Numbered from the stretch's first letter, positions 37,154 through 48,333 are shown. The stretch: 64,000 nucleotides of DNA from Tetracentron sinense (GCA_015143295.1 CM026560.1:2606501-2670500); one strand, 5' to 3'. Numbers and translations are program-made. The notes: generated by a model not told the origin, from the letters alone.

Positions 37154-39177
37154 CCAGTTATGGGTCTGGTCGAGTCTGAGATGGGCCCAATGAACACAGC
37201 AGGGCCTAAACTGGCCTCCTGCTGGTTTGGGCCCTATGCAAGGCCACTGTTATGTAAACAGTAGGATTGGAAGTAGAATAATTACCGTCAATCCCATTTC
37301 TTTATAAAATAGAATTTGCGGTAAAATAACTAGCGCCACTGATACTGTTTTCCAGAACAGTGGCTTTGCAGCCATGGTGAAGGTTGAGGATGATGCCCAA
37401 AAGATCTTGGACCCATGAGGGTGTTCAGGGGACTTATCTCAAGTCTTGGGCTTGGTCTGGGCCTGGGCTGGCCTGGAATAGGTCTACAGTGACCATCTTG
37501 TTGCTGAGGCAGAAATTCCAGAAGTCGGTAAACTATTTACCCCCATTCTGGACAGTTTCCAATTTTTTTCATTTTAACCCTAATTAAATTGGTCTGGTGA
37601 GCCTGAAAGGACCAGGGATGATAGATGGAGGTCTCAGGGACCTAAACTAGGCCCTGGAATGGACCAGGACTCGACCCAATGAGGTAAGGAGCTACTGCAA
37701 GCTTAGGAGAGTCCGAGGCATAGCCTGGAGGTGTGCAAGCTCGCCTAAGAACTAAAAAACCATATTTTATCCCCTTGAGGAGGTCCCATGCCTATGGGGA
37801 AGGCTGGGGACCCCTACTCTTAGGATTTTAATCGAACAAAAGTCTCCTGAAATAGGACCAGGGGCTCACAAGGCTTTCACGAAATTGAATAGGGGTAGGG
37901 GCAGTCCCTACCCTGCCGAAATGCTTCGGAGAAGAGTGGTAGTGGCTATGGTGGTGTTACACGTCTGGGAGAGACCTAGGGTAGTCCCTGAGAGCCTCTG
38001 GTTCTTCTGGTCTTGCCGGAACTGGGACTAAGGGGAGGTAGGGGTTCTTTCCAAAATTTGCAGAATTTTTGGATTCGAGGAAGATGAAGTGGGGTGGGGT
38101 TCGGATTTATAGAAGGGGAGTCTAGGGACACGAAGGGTATTAGGACGAGGGTTAGCAGAGGAGTTTAGATGCATGGGAGGCTGGCCAGGGGCGTGCCTGA
38201 CCACTAGGGAGGGCAAAGTTTGCGTAAAACGTAAACTCCAGGAATGGCGGTAATTCCAGTACCGCCATTCCCTTTTAAAGCCAAAATCATAATGGCGGTA
38301 GAATGATTACCGCCATTCCTGAGTTTTTCCAGAAATTGGCCTACCCAGAGTTAAATGCTCATGCACGCAATACAGATCTTACCACAAAAGGAATGTCCGT
38401 AGATTGACTACCGACATTCTTGATTTTTTGAATTTCAAGGCTTGGCTAAGGTTTGTGGGCCCTGTATGGGTCCAGCGGTATTTGTCTATGGGTTTAGGCC
38501 CTAGGGGACTTGGGTAGGTGTTGCATAGGCCTTGGGCCCATGCCCTAGGTTTGTATGGACTGGGGCTAACTAGGGTTTTCTTAGGGCTTAACTAGGGTTG
38601 GCATAACATTTAACCAGGGTGAACCTAGGGTTTAACCTAAGGTTTACCTAGGGTTTAACTTAGGGTGGACCTAGGGTTTAAGTAGGGTTTGACTGGGGTT
38701 TACCTAGGTTTTAACTTTGGTTAACCGTGATTAAAGAGCTTAACTATGATTAAGGAGGAGTGTAAAAATTGGGTGCTTATACCTTGTCTTCACACCTTCA
38801 CAAAACCACATTTTGAACTGAACAAAGAATTAATGGACGGATTGTAGACACAAACCTAATTTCCAAATAGAAGACCATAAACCCTAGCTTTCCCCATGCC
38901 CTGAGAATTCCATTTAATCCCTTTCAATCAATCTTTTACTTGGAGTACGGTCAAGACCATTAGCGCATTGACAAACCCTAATCCTCACTCTCACTCCTCC
39001 AACAAAACCGCCAACATTTAGAAAAGGACCACTAAACCCTAATTTTCAACAAAAAGTCGAAAACAAAAGTAAAACCCTATAAATAATCCAGCTTCCACAA
39101 ACCCTAGTTCTTCCCCAATAACTCAAACTAAAACCCAAACTAGCACTCACACATACACATACACACAACAAATAAAA

Positions 39178-39350
39178 TCAGTGAGGCTCACAGTCTCTCC
39201 TCCCCGACAAAAACGCAAGCAAATTCAGATGGCCTTGCGCTATCGGAAAATAATTCCCAATTCTCGCCGCCAATACCTCTCTAATGGGTTGTTGCAAAAA
39301 CCTCTCTGCCATTAATGGCTGTGACGACATTGTAGGTGTTGGCACCACCA
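39178..39350 (-). pseudogene. TCP gene remnant (3' end only), copy A
   Basis: The minus strand encodes a fragment matching the C-terminus of the intact TCP gene at 56397-57083: RFLQQPI, then [19 protein letters not shown], then LSGRRD, and the stop at the same place. Only about the last 45 codons are left. The basic-helix-loop-helix TCP domain and everything upstream are missing, because homology to copy B stops near 39350. The 3' flank down to about 38787 is also homologous (catttccaaatagaagacc here, atttcgaaatagaagacc in B). The surviving codons carry several replacements, so it is a dead duplicate. Confidence 0.85.
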
Positions 39351-41614
39351 TCTGGGCTATCACTCGTCTCACTTGAAAATACTAGATGCTTACATTAAAG
39401 CACACTTTTCGCAAAGAAAGAAATATAAAATGTAATGTTATCTTTTGCTTTAAATATCTATTAACTTTTTTTAATTTTAAAATTTGAAAAAAAAATTATT
39501 AAAATTGGGTTTTTAGTTTTGATGGATGACTAAAAGCTCCTACTAATTACTTTTGTTGATTAGGGTGGGTGTTGCTCTTTTGAATCGGGAAAAATTCTCA
39601 CTTGTAGTGGTAATTCCTTGTTTTCCTTTTATCTCACATATCTCACATCACTGATTGAAAGAAATTTTGGTGGGAATATAAATCTTTAGTGTTTGCCGCG
39701 TAGTAAATAACTAAATCTCTATAAGCTTTACACCATAACTTGGGTATGCGAGCTACGTTCACAGCAAGTAAGTGTGAACGGGCCTAGGTCCGGGAAAAGG
39801 GCTTTGGGTGATATGTGGCACACTTTGCACCGTTGATCATGATCATCCAATTGTCTATGGCTGATCAGATCTGCCTAATCAAGACTTGGTCTCAAATTGA
39901 TCTTGAGCCGTCCAATTTGGGCATCTAATCCAGGGTGGGGTTGAACCCAAGAACACACACCATTGATCCTGGAACAAAACAGACTGGAACATGCCTAAAT
40001 AAGAATAGTATAAACTGGAACAGATTGAACAATCAGGATTAGGCTTAAACAAATTATGTTAAACCATCAACCAAACAGGTCCTTAGCCCCTAAGGGACAA
40101 AGTTGATATTTTGAAAATTTTTCTATTTGATAAAATAACTTTTTTTCCTCGGATCAAATGAGACTTTTGAATAAATGGATAATTAACAAACCCTAATAAA
40201 TGGGTCGGACTAGCCTATGAAAGAAAGAAGAGTAAAATAAAGTTGTTTTAAGAGTTTTAATAATCCGGCCTTATCAGGCCAATCGAGCCAAACCCCCATT
40301 AGAAGCCTAGTCTAACGGAGCGGCCAACCCACTGCATTGACACCCGAAGACACGTGGCGCTCACTATTCTTCTCCTAGCAAGCATTCTCTATTTAAAATC
40401 TGTGTGGAAAGTTTCACACAAGACCCGGACTCCATTTTGCATTATTGGGGGCTCTTTAACTTTATTTTATTTTTTTAGGGGAAGAATTTAGTGCACGACT
40501 TTCGCCTCCCGTTTATTTTTATGATGTGACTTGTGGGACCTGGAGCCCTTTAGAATTTCTTGCTAAAAACCAGACTCAAGAGTCAACAAAGCTTTCAGAG
40601 TAACAATTGGAGGCTTCCCAGCTACTTTGCAGCATCTGCATGTTCACATTCAACACTTTGGGAATAAAATATCTAATAGAGTTCGATTCGAGGCTTATGC
40701 TTATTTCACGAGCGGGAGCGAGAATGGGGGGAGAACGAGAATGCGAGAGCATCAATTTTAAATTTAGGGTAGGGTTGAGACAAGCGCGGAGCGAGATTTG
40801 ATAGCGGAGCGCAAGGGTAATGTTTTTGTTAGTGAGGTCATAGGTCCTATTCATTTTTATCCTAATTTGAGAGATTTATTTACCGGGTCCAACGAAATCG
40901 ACACTCACCGGCATGCACTATTAGTCTATTACAAGTCCGTTTTGTATGTGTAACTCGGCACACAGATCTTGTGTACCCCAAGTAAGGCATGTTAGTGATA
41001 AGTAGAATTTGGGAAGGGTTTCTAGTGTTTGTAGCAATATACCCACAATTAGCCTGATTCTCTCTGGTGAAGTCAAAAAGCTGGTCTCGAGCAACCACAA
41101 AATAGGGAGCATGTGACCATAAAAAGAGGAGAAATCATTTCATTTTCTCCCTATGATTTTGACTTCTCCCCACTTGATATCTCTCCCCTTTTATTTCACA
41201 ATTTTATCATCATATGTCACATAATAACTGGAGTCGTCAAAATCATGGAGCCACCACTTATCCCTTATTTTGTGGTTGCCCGATAGCAAACCTTACTGGA
41301 ATCTGGCTTCACGAGAGACAATCTAGGGCCCCCCACAATTCGTACAAATGACGTCCTAATCATAGGGGCCCTTTGGGGAGTGGAGACTCGTGTCGAGTCT
41401 TTGGTGTGGCTGATGACGCCCACCATGAGTGCTAACCCTGCAGACCCTAACCCCGTGACATAATTGGATAAATGATTAGAACATACCAAAAAAAAAATCT
41501 GTCCAAAATCGGCGTATTAAAAAAATCCCAAAAACTCAGTTCTAAGCTCGATCCATTCATACCCCTACACACAAGATCCTTGTGTCGACTTGCACACACA
41601 AAATGTGGACTCCT
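39351..41614. other. Gene-free stretch with repeat fragments
   Basis: No gene recognised. About 40395-40440 belongs to the same dispersed repeat as 8370-8420. About 41127-41200 (gagaaatcatttcattttct...gacttctcccca) shares sequence with the MITEs at 54339-54708 and 58655-58835. A ttgatcatgatcatcc palindrome lies near 39833-39850. Short open frames here show no known motif. Confidence 0.45.
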
Positions 41615-41912
41615 CCCTTGAGGTCGCCATGTGTTACTTTTGATACCTCTTAATTATGGGTAAGATTCACCCACTCATAAGGTTCACCCACCCTTAAGGT
41701 TCACCCACACATCCTTGGTTTTTTTAAAAAATATTAATTATATTTTTAAATATTAAAAAAACTATTTTTAAGATTTTTTTTATTATAAAAATATTTAAAA
41801 ATAGAATTAATATTTGTTTTCTAAGAACCAAGGATGTGTGATTGATCTCGGGGTGAGTGAATCTTAACCACAGTTAAGGGGTGTTCGAAGGGACACGTGG
41901 CAACCTCAAGGG
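41615..41912. repeat. Palindromic MITE, GTTAAGATTCACCC family, upstream of the lectin
   Basis: The ends CCCTTGAGGT (41615-41624) and ACCTCAAGGG (41903-41912) are inverted. Arms continue inward with gccatgtg...aagattcaccca on the left and gagtgaatctt...cacgtggc on the right, and the centre is AT-rich. It is about 298 bp and non-coding. The right arm carries CACGTGGC (41894-41901), a G-box/ABRE-type core. Confidence 0.75.
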
Positions 41913-42039
41913 TGATAACTGGATTTGTCAAATCTGGTTATCACTATAATGGATTTGGTCTCCGATTTACAAGAGCAATAGTTTGCTCTATCTGCCCCTT
42001 CAACTGCTATTAACTAGGGTTAGTTTTTTTAACACTTTA

Positions 42040-42160
42040 GTTAGATATTTTTTTATTTTATCTTTCTAAAAACCAAGGATAGATGAATAAACCTAAGGGT
42101 GGGTGAATCTTAACCACAGTTAAATGGGGTTAAAAGGGGGGACACGTGGCAAGAAAAGAG
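42040..42160. repeat. Arm of the same MITE family in the lectin promoter
   Basis: The sequence aaaaccaaggatag...ggtgggtgaatcttaacc...gacacgtggc matches the right arm of the element at 41615-41912. The left arm may be the weak tattaactagggttag near 42010. CACGTGGC recurs at 42143-42150, about 180 bases upstream of the lectin start. Confidence 0.6.
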
Positions 42161-42265
42161 GAGCCCGGGACGCCCCTCCTGGAGTCACCCACTGGCCACC
42201 GAGGAGGTAATTATTTTCCATTTTACAAATGGCCTAAATCAAGGAAAAAAACTCAATTTGAAATT

Positions 42266-42273
42266 CTATAAGA
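42266..42273 (+). promoter_or_regulatory. Possible TATA box of the lectin gene
   Basis: CTATAAGA lies about 60 bases upstream of the start codon. An AG-repeat (42302-42317) lies between them, in what would be the short 5' UTR. Position fits, but nothing else confirms it. Confidence 0.4.
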
Positions 42274-42327
42274 ACAATAGCAAGTAGCATCCATCCAATC
42301 CTAGAGAGAGAGAGAGAGGCCAGTGTG

Positions 42328-42738
42328 ATGCTGATGCTGATGCTAGTGGGTGGTCTACTAAGCCTCGTAGTGGGGAGCGGGATGGCGGAGGATGTGCTGT
42401 TCGATGGAGAGGTACTGAAGGCGAACAATTATCTGGAGAACGGACCCTACCGGTTGATTATGCAAACAGATTGCAATCTGGTGCTATATGTGAACCTTAC
42501 AACACCACTCTGGTCCTCTGGGACTAATGGGAGGGGCACTTCCTGCAGGGCTACCCTTCAGCACAATGGAAACCTCGTCGTCTTCTCCGGCGCCGATGTT
42601 GTGTGGACAAGCAATAGTGCCCGTGGCCCCAACACTTACCGTCTTGTCGTTCAAACTGACGGTAATGTCGTCATCTACGGCGCCGCTCTCTGGGCAACTA
42701 ACACCGTCCAGACTCAGAATAGGAAGCGCTTGCTCTAA
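42328..42738 (+). CDS. GNA-type mannose-binding-like lectin, secreted, single domain
   Basis: A 136-residue protein with a hydrophobic signal peptide (about residues 1-20, cleavage probably after SGMA) and one bulb-lectin (GNA/B-lectin) domain. Such lectins bind mannose through QxDxNxVxY sites. Here the first (QTDCNLVLY, residues 46-54) and third (QTDGNVVIY, 109-117) are complete, while the middle one (QHNGNLVVF, 78-86) is altered at the Asp and Tyr. Cys49 and Cys73 are placed for the family's conserved disulfide. The start is the ATG at 42328; the in-frame GTG three bases earlier is not a plausible plant start. No intron is needed, as is usual for the family, and the length suits a mature protein of about 12 kDa with a very short C-terminal tail. 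It likely enters the secretory pathway; a role in defence or storage is inferred from the family only. No second copy exists in the window. Confidence 0.9.
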   Translation: MLMLMLVGGLLSLVVGSGMAEDVLFDGEVLKANNYLENGPYRLIMQTDCNLVLYVNLTTPLWSSGTNGRGTSCRATLQHNGNLVVFSGADVVWTSNSARGPNTYRLVVQTDGNVVIYGAALWATNTVQTQNRKRLL

Positions 42739-42834
42739 GGCAGCCTCAACCAGCTTAGGGCCTTCAGGCAATGTTGATTTTTCATCATAAGGGGTTTTGA
42801 ACATTCATTTGTGTAACAAAAACTTCCCTTATTA

Positions 42835-42840
42835 AATAAA
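42835..42840 (+). terminator. Candidate polyadenylation signal of the lectin gene
   Basis: AATAAA about 100 bases after the lectin stop codon, in AT-rich sequence, at a suitable distance for plant 3' end formation. Confidence 0.45.
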
Positions 42841-42849
42841 TCTGGTTTA

Positions 42850-43352
42850 ATATATTCATCCAATTGATAGCCCAACATAACATAATATTCTCTCTGGAGT
42901 CTGGACTCAGAATGAAGGAAAGTTGCTTCAGAATCATTGGAAATCTGAAGCTACTCATTGCTAAAAGGCACCCAATCCAATTCATTCTGAGCAGATACCA
43001 GACCCAATTCTCCCTCTCAGATTTTGATGCCTACCTTATAGCATTAGTTACTGGTGGAAATTTTTGCCACTTCTAACTGTCAACTCACGGAGAAATCTCA
43101 CCCCTTGCTGTCTGATACTGATGGAAGTACAATGGATCTGCCTGGGAGCAGGGGCGGCGCAGCAGGGGCTCCCTCTGGAAATTCTAAAAAACAATCATTT
43201 GGGGGATTGTTCTCTAAATAACCAAAGTCTTAAAAACCCTTTCTCAATGCTCCTACACACATTTGAAGGACTCCGCACATGCACACTTTTTATATTTTCG
43301 ACTATTTTATCCAAACCATTTGAATGAAAGACATTTGTTTAGCCCTCCATTC
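42850..43352. other. Gap after the lectin, nothing recognised
   Basis: No gene, RNA or repeat end recognised. Short open frames on both strands have no known motif. Confidence 0.4.
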
Positions 43353-43360
43353 CTTATCAA

Positions 43361-44154
43361 TTGGGGTGGCAATTGGATTGGGTTGGGCTGGGCTGGGCTG
43401 GGCTGGCCCAAAGCTTGGGTGGGCTAAGCTTTCCTTCTTTTGGGCTAGGCTGAGTGTGGACAAGAATATATGACCGAAGTAAATATTGGGATGAGCTTGG
43501 GTTGCCCTTAACTCAGCCTGAATTCAGCCTAACCCAAACTAAAGAATTTTAACATTTTTATATATAATATATATATAGAGAAAGAAGCCAACGACTTAAT
43601 CTCATTCTCATTCAATTGAATTGATGTCCTTCATATGGAAAAATTATTTTTTGGTTTGCTTATCTAAGAATGGTACCAAGTTACTAGTACTGTTTTTTTT
43701 TATAAAAAAATTTCTAGTCTTGTTTATTAAGGGTTTCGAAACCAGTTCTTCTATTAGACAAACGCCTCCAAGAACTAATTACTAGTTGAAGGAATTAGGT
43801 ACCAAGAACAATAATTGCTTGATTTTACTAAACTAATTCTTATGCATTGCAGGTAGGTGTTTAAGGAAAAATTAACAAGCAACAACAGGAGAACTCAACC
43901 CAAATTCAGCCCAAACTTATCCCGAACTCATCCCACAAGCTGCTTAATTTGGGCCAACCCAAACTCAGCCCGAACGCAGTCCACACTCTGCTTACTTTGG
44001 TCAGCCCAAACTTAGCCTGAAGCTCGATATTCTTTGTGAGCCCAGCCTGGGCTAGGGTGCTTGGACTGATATTGGGTTGGGTTGGGTTGGGCTAAGGTCT
44101 TGAACTCTGGGTTGAGCTTGGGCTAATCCCAGCCCGACCCAATTGCCACCCCTA
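43361..44154. repeat. hAT-like non-autonomous element with perfect 8-bp target duplication
   Basis: The ends TTGGGGTGGCAATTGG and CCAATTGCCACCCCTA are inverted. CTTATCAA is repeated exactly at 43353-43360 and 44155-44162. The flanks inside the ends are gggctgggctggg-type and aactcagcccgaac-type simple repeats. The middle carries tatatatagagaaagaagcc...aattgaattgatg. It is 794 bp without transposase. Its right part is repeated at 45200-45835 by the tandem duplication. Confidence 0.82.
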
Positions 44155-45195
44155 CTTATCAACCATGGAGAGCTTCCTTTGTTCCTGATCAACAATGGAT
44201 TTCCTTCATTGATCAAGAAGAGTCTTCAAACATTTCATTACCTATTGTTTCAACTGAGATTTCCACAAGAGAGCTTCATTCCACTAAACTAGTAACCATG
44301 ATTGTGAGAGAACGTCATTAACCGAAGGAAAATGTCCATTTTTGAATTTTTTGTGTTTTCTTTTAAGTGAATTAGTTTAACCTAAAGAAAATAATTATAA
44401 TAATTGTATTTATGATTTTAAAGCTTAAATTCCATATTACATGATTTTACATATGTTTTCTTTGCATTTTTTTTTATGATTTAGAGTGTATGGTCGATAC
44501 CCAACAAGTAGGATCGATATTTCGTATAGATACTGGTTATGTTCCAAGGTTCAAGATTCCCCGTTTGTTCCTCTATTGTCCGACAAAAGCTCAACCTGAG
44601 AAGCAACTGCAGCAACAACAACTGATATGGCGACATCTGCTCCTTTTATCCGGAAAACTCATTTCTTCACTGGCTGCCAGGATTGCTTGGCTTTACAACT
44701 CGACACCAGGAGAGGCTTCCATTCATACTACACTTTGGTGACTGAGCACTCCATTCTCGTCACAAATGAAGACCTTCTTTGGAAATCTGAGTCTGCAAAC
44801 ATCTCCACACAAAGGAGAGGCGAGAGGCAAGCCCCTCTTTCGGTAGTGAGTTTATCAGTGAACAATGGGTGGGCTATGAGGCTAATAATCTTATCATCCA
44901 CGCATGCTAGTAAGTACTTCGGAATCAATCTCTACATCTCCAAATCTGAATAGCTCCCATAGAACTCCAATGCTTGGATGTATTTGATAACCATGTAAAT
45001 ATCAGTAACTAATATGAAAGTCAATACCAGTTTGGCAGAGTCGAACCAAATTAGACTGCCAAAACAAACACCTCCAAAATTACACCATTTTAACTCTCAG
45101 GGTGTATCTTCAAGCCGGTCAAAAGCTCGAAAATCAAGACTTAAAGCTCAGGTTGAACAGAAGAGGCAATCTCAAGATCGGATCGAACTTGATCG
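43510..45195 (+). repeat. Tandem duplication, unit 1
   Basis: About 1.7 kb, starting inside the hAT-like element (aactaaagaattttaac) and ending with the block tttggcagagtcgaaccaaa...gaagaggcaatctcaagatc. Unit 2 follows head-to-tail from about 45196. Most differences between units are single bases and small indels. Confidence 0.8.
44500..44950 (+). other. Unrecognised exon-like sequence, unit 1
   Basis: An open frame of about 109 codons begins at the ATG at 44627 (MATSAPFIRKTHFFTGCQDC) and continues LALQLDTRRGFHSYYTLVTE. Upstream there is a C/A-rich stretch (gcaactgcagcaacaacaac). It recurs in unit 2 (about 46160-46580), where the frame is not kept through to the same stop. I recognise no family. 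It could be a fragment of a host gene or part of a non-autonomous transposon; coding status is doubtful. Confidence 0.25.
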
Positions 45196-46855
45196 AACTT
45201 AACTCAACCCGACCCGAACTAAAGATATTTAACATTTTTATATATAGTATATATATAGAGAAAGAAGCTCACGACTTAATCTCATTCTCATTCAATTGAA
45301 TTGATGCCCTTCGTATGGAAAAATTATTTTTGTGTTTGCTTATCTAAGAATGGTACCAAGTTACTAGTTCTATTTTTTTATAAAAAAAAATTCTAGTCTT
45401 GTTTATCAAGGGTTTTGAAACCAGTTCTTTTGCTATTAGACAAACGCCTCTAAGAACTAATTACTAGTTAAAGGAATTAGGTACCAAGAACAATGATTGC
45501 TTGATTTTACCATACAAATTCTTATGCATTGCAGGTAGGTGTTTAAGGAAAAATTAGTAAGCAACAATGGGAGAACTCAACCTGAATTCGGCCTAAACTT
45601 AGCCCGAACTCCTCCCACGAGCAGCTTAATTTGGACCAACCCAAACTCAGCCTGAACTCGGCCCACACTCTGCTTACTTTGGGTCAGCCCAAACTCAGCC
45701 TGAAGCTCGATATTCTTTGTGAGCCCGCTTGGGCTAGGGTGCTTGGATTGATATTGGGTTGGGTTGGGCTAAGGTTTTGAACTTTAGGTTGAGCTTGGGC
45801 TAATCCCAGCCCGACCCAATTGCCACACCTACTTATCAACCATGGAGAGCTTCCTTTGTTCCTGATCAACAATGGAGTTCCTTCATTGATCAAGAAGAGT
45901 ACTCAAACATTTCATTACCTATCGTTTCGACTGAGATTTCCATAAGAGAGTTTCGTTCCGCTAAACTAGTAACCATAATTGTGAGAGAACGTCATTAACC
46001 GAAGAAAAATGTCCATTTTTGGATTTCTTGTTTTTTTTTTTAAATGAATTAATTTAACCTAAAGAAAATAATTATAATAATTGTATTTATGATTTTTAAC
46101 CTTAAATTCCATGTTACATAATTTTACATGTGTTTTCTTTGCATTTTTTTTTTATGATTTAGAGTGTACGGTCGATACCCAACAAGTATGATCGATACTT
46201 CGTATAGATACTGGTTATGTTTCAAGGTTCAAGAATCCCCGTTTGTTCCTCTATTGTCCGACAAAAGCTCAACCTGAGAAGCAACTGCAGCAACAGCGAC
46301 TGATATGGCAACATCTGCTCCTTTTATCCAAAAAACCTATTTCTTTACTGGCTACCAGGATTGCTTGGCTTTACAGCTTGACACTAGGAGAGGCTTCCAT
46401 TCATACTACACTTTGGTGACTGAGCACTCCATTCTTGTCACAAATGAAGACCTCCTTTGGAAAATCTGAGTCTGCAAACATCTCCACACAAAGGAGAGGC
46501 AAGCCCCTCTTTCGGCAGTGAGTTTATCAGTGAACAATGGGTAGGCGATGACGCTAAGAATCTTATCATGCCCAATATGAGTTTGAGCCAAACTGGAATG
46601 GATCATCCACGCACACTAGTAAGTACTCCAGGGTCAAAGAAGGAGCCATTTTGTATCCAAACACCACAGACCCTTGTCCAAAATCTTTTTGCTTCAGCTC
46701 TACACTATCCAACTCTAAAATAAAACCCCCGTGTCCAGAGAGAAAATCTCAATAGAACTTCAATGCTTCAGAATGAATCTTTGCATCTCGAAATTTGAAC
46801 AGCTCCCATAGAACTCCAATGCTTGGATGTATTTGAAAACCATGTAAATATTGGT
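45196..46855 (+). repeat. Tandem duplication, unit 2 (split by the LINE; continues at 54276)
   Basis: Repeats unit 1 from aactaaagatatttaac onwards as far as atgtatttgaaaaccatgta near 46848. The rest of the unit (ttcggcagagtcgaatc...cgagatcggattgaac) resumes at about 54276-54835 on the far side of the LINE and leads directly into copy B of the TCP locus. Confidence 0.78.
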
Positions 46856-46871
46856 AAATGAATCTTCTTCC

Positions 46872-48333
46872 ATGGCTGCCTCGTGATCCGAGTCCTCATG
46901 ATGTAGCAGATATCTCTTCTTTGGTTGAGGTCATGGACTTCTCTCACTGTCAGGAAGCTTCTGTTGGAGATTTCGAGAATGAAACATATCTTCTTGTTGA
47001 TTTGATCAACTGAGTCCCTGTTGCAATCGATGTTCCACGTGTCCAACTGGGATTGATTCTTCATTAATGGTATGTGATGTTTCTTTTCCATGCGGAACTG
47101 GCCTTAACATGCTTTCCAACAGAATTTTACCTTCTCTTGATACCGTACAAGTACGGATAGGCAAATGTTGTATTGTGTCAGGATCAGAATCAGTCCCCTC
47201 TCTGATCGTCTTCTCCAGCGAGCTATCCCCTGAAAACTCTCCCCCAACATCTCCTGCCTAACTTGTTCTTTAAACATGCTAAAGGCCAACTCCGAAAATG
47301 AAAGGCTTCCGCACGAAGCCAGGAACCAAAAAGCTGGATTTTCCCTTTACCCGTGTTCCTCAACTCATCTCTCGCTACTTCCCGAACTTGGTGGCAGTGT
47401 TTGTCATCGTGGCCCATTCGCCCACAAATGTAACAACATGTGGGGAGTTTTTCATAAGTTAGTGGGAAAGGGGTGAGAACTGTGGTTTTTTTATGAGTAT
47501 TTGGGTTGATGGACGTTCTGGGTAAGGTCACATAAGGTCTCAACAATAGGGATATTTGAAAATGGATGCGTATTCTAAGAAACTTACCTCGTTGAGAGTT
47601 AACACCAGTCAAATCCACCTCTTCCAGTCGGCCGAGCCTATCTACTATAGCCTTACCGACCTCAAAGTTCATATATTCCAGAGGTAATTTGTGAACTTGC
47701 ACCCACAGGGGAATGGTGGGTAATACGAGATCCGCTACGATAATATCCGGCTTCCATTTCATCAAAAGGAAGGGTGTCCATTGAAGGACCATGGTTGATG
47801 TTCCATCACCCGATCGACTTCCTCATTGTTTGAGAACTTGAATAGGATGAAATCGTTTTCTAGTTCGATTATACTCACTAGCCCGTTAGAGTTCCACGCA
47901 TTGATTGTAGTTCTTTTTGCTGCTGCCTTGTTTACTAGTCTATCTGTGACAAGCTTTCTAATGATACTATGTTTGTACTTCTTCTCGTCCGATAGTATGG
48001 ATGGTATGATGTTAATGGGCTCATTCAGGTTCATGCAAACTCAGGCAATGGTTAATTGCTTCTGCAAGGGACTCAGGTGTGGATTTTGGGGAATGATACA
48101 AAAGATGGGTGTGGAAAAGGTTTGAGCCACCGCCGGGAACGGGGTAGGAAAACGCTTCACAAGGAAGAAGATCGATAACCCCAAATCTGATGACAGTCTC
48201 AACAACCCGGACACCCGAAACCATTTCCATACCACAATCGCCAAATAACACCATACCCACTTCCATCTTACCCACAAAGCCCATGTTACAAGCCCAGCCA
48301 ATTGACATATCTAATGACTACAATCGGGTTTCT
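46872..48333. repeat. LINE inverted segment, tandem unit a
   Basis: 1462 bp from atggctgcctcgtgatccga to caatcgggtttct. Unit b follows immediately with the same start and end. Confidence 0.88.
47223..48034 (-). pseudogene. LINE ORF1, copy a (DUF4283 and CCHC knuckle)
   Basis: The minus strand starts with MNLNEPINIIPSILSDEKKY. It runs through a DUF4283-like part (FILFKFSNNEEVDRVMEHQP, then WVQVHKLPLEYMNFEVGKAI) and a knuckle CCYICGRMGHDDKHC (near 47400-47443), the layout of plant L1 ORF1 RNA-binding proteins. The frame shifts near 47770-47790, inside the DUF4283 part. Opposite in orientation to ORF2, which is abnormal for an L1. Confidence 0.8.

Larger units (their letters stand above)
15346..38781. 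mobile_element. Solo LTR, family Y, split by the Tat element
   Basis: The outer ends TGTGAGCACGGATTTTG (15346) and ggtgcttata (38781) are flanked by a perfect CCTTG duplication (15341-15345 and 38782-38786). The two pieces 15346-16248 and 37154-38781 together give about 2.5 kb. The sequence across the empty site, cattccttgtcttca, lines up with catacccagtcttca in copy B. The left piece contains ggagtcgccactta and a run of gaggc(c/t)aaggg-type repeats (15800-16130). The right piece ends in repeated cctagggttta motifs. No internal domain of family Y is present, so a solo LTR is the simplest reading. Strand is not assigned. Confidence 0.75.
8860..39350 (+). repeat. Segmental duplication copy A (TCP locus), interrupted by about 28 kb of insertions
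   Basis: Separate blocks match copy B at 54276-56620 in the same order and orientation: 8860-9590 plus 9805-9865 (B 54276-55490), 13845-14230 (B 55490-55860), 15234-15345 (B 55860-55990) and 38787-39350 (B 56000-56540). The blocks share long runs such as ctttctctaatgatttaaag and ccccattattttcacactga with only scattered changes. Everything between the blocks is inserted DNA. The last block carries the 3' end of a TCP gene, so this is a duplicated gene locus in which this copy has decayed. Confidence 0.85.

Noticed and set aside
42484-42804. Open frame antisense to the lectin
   Set aside because: It mirrors the lectin coding sequence and has no motif of its own.
47104-47289. Frame on the minus strand after the LINE ORF1 knuckle
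   Set aside because: Low-quality continuation in another frame of the decayed LINE; not a separate gene.
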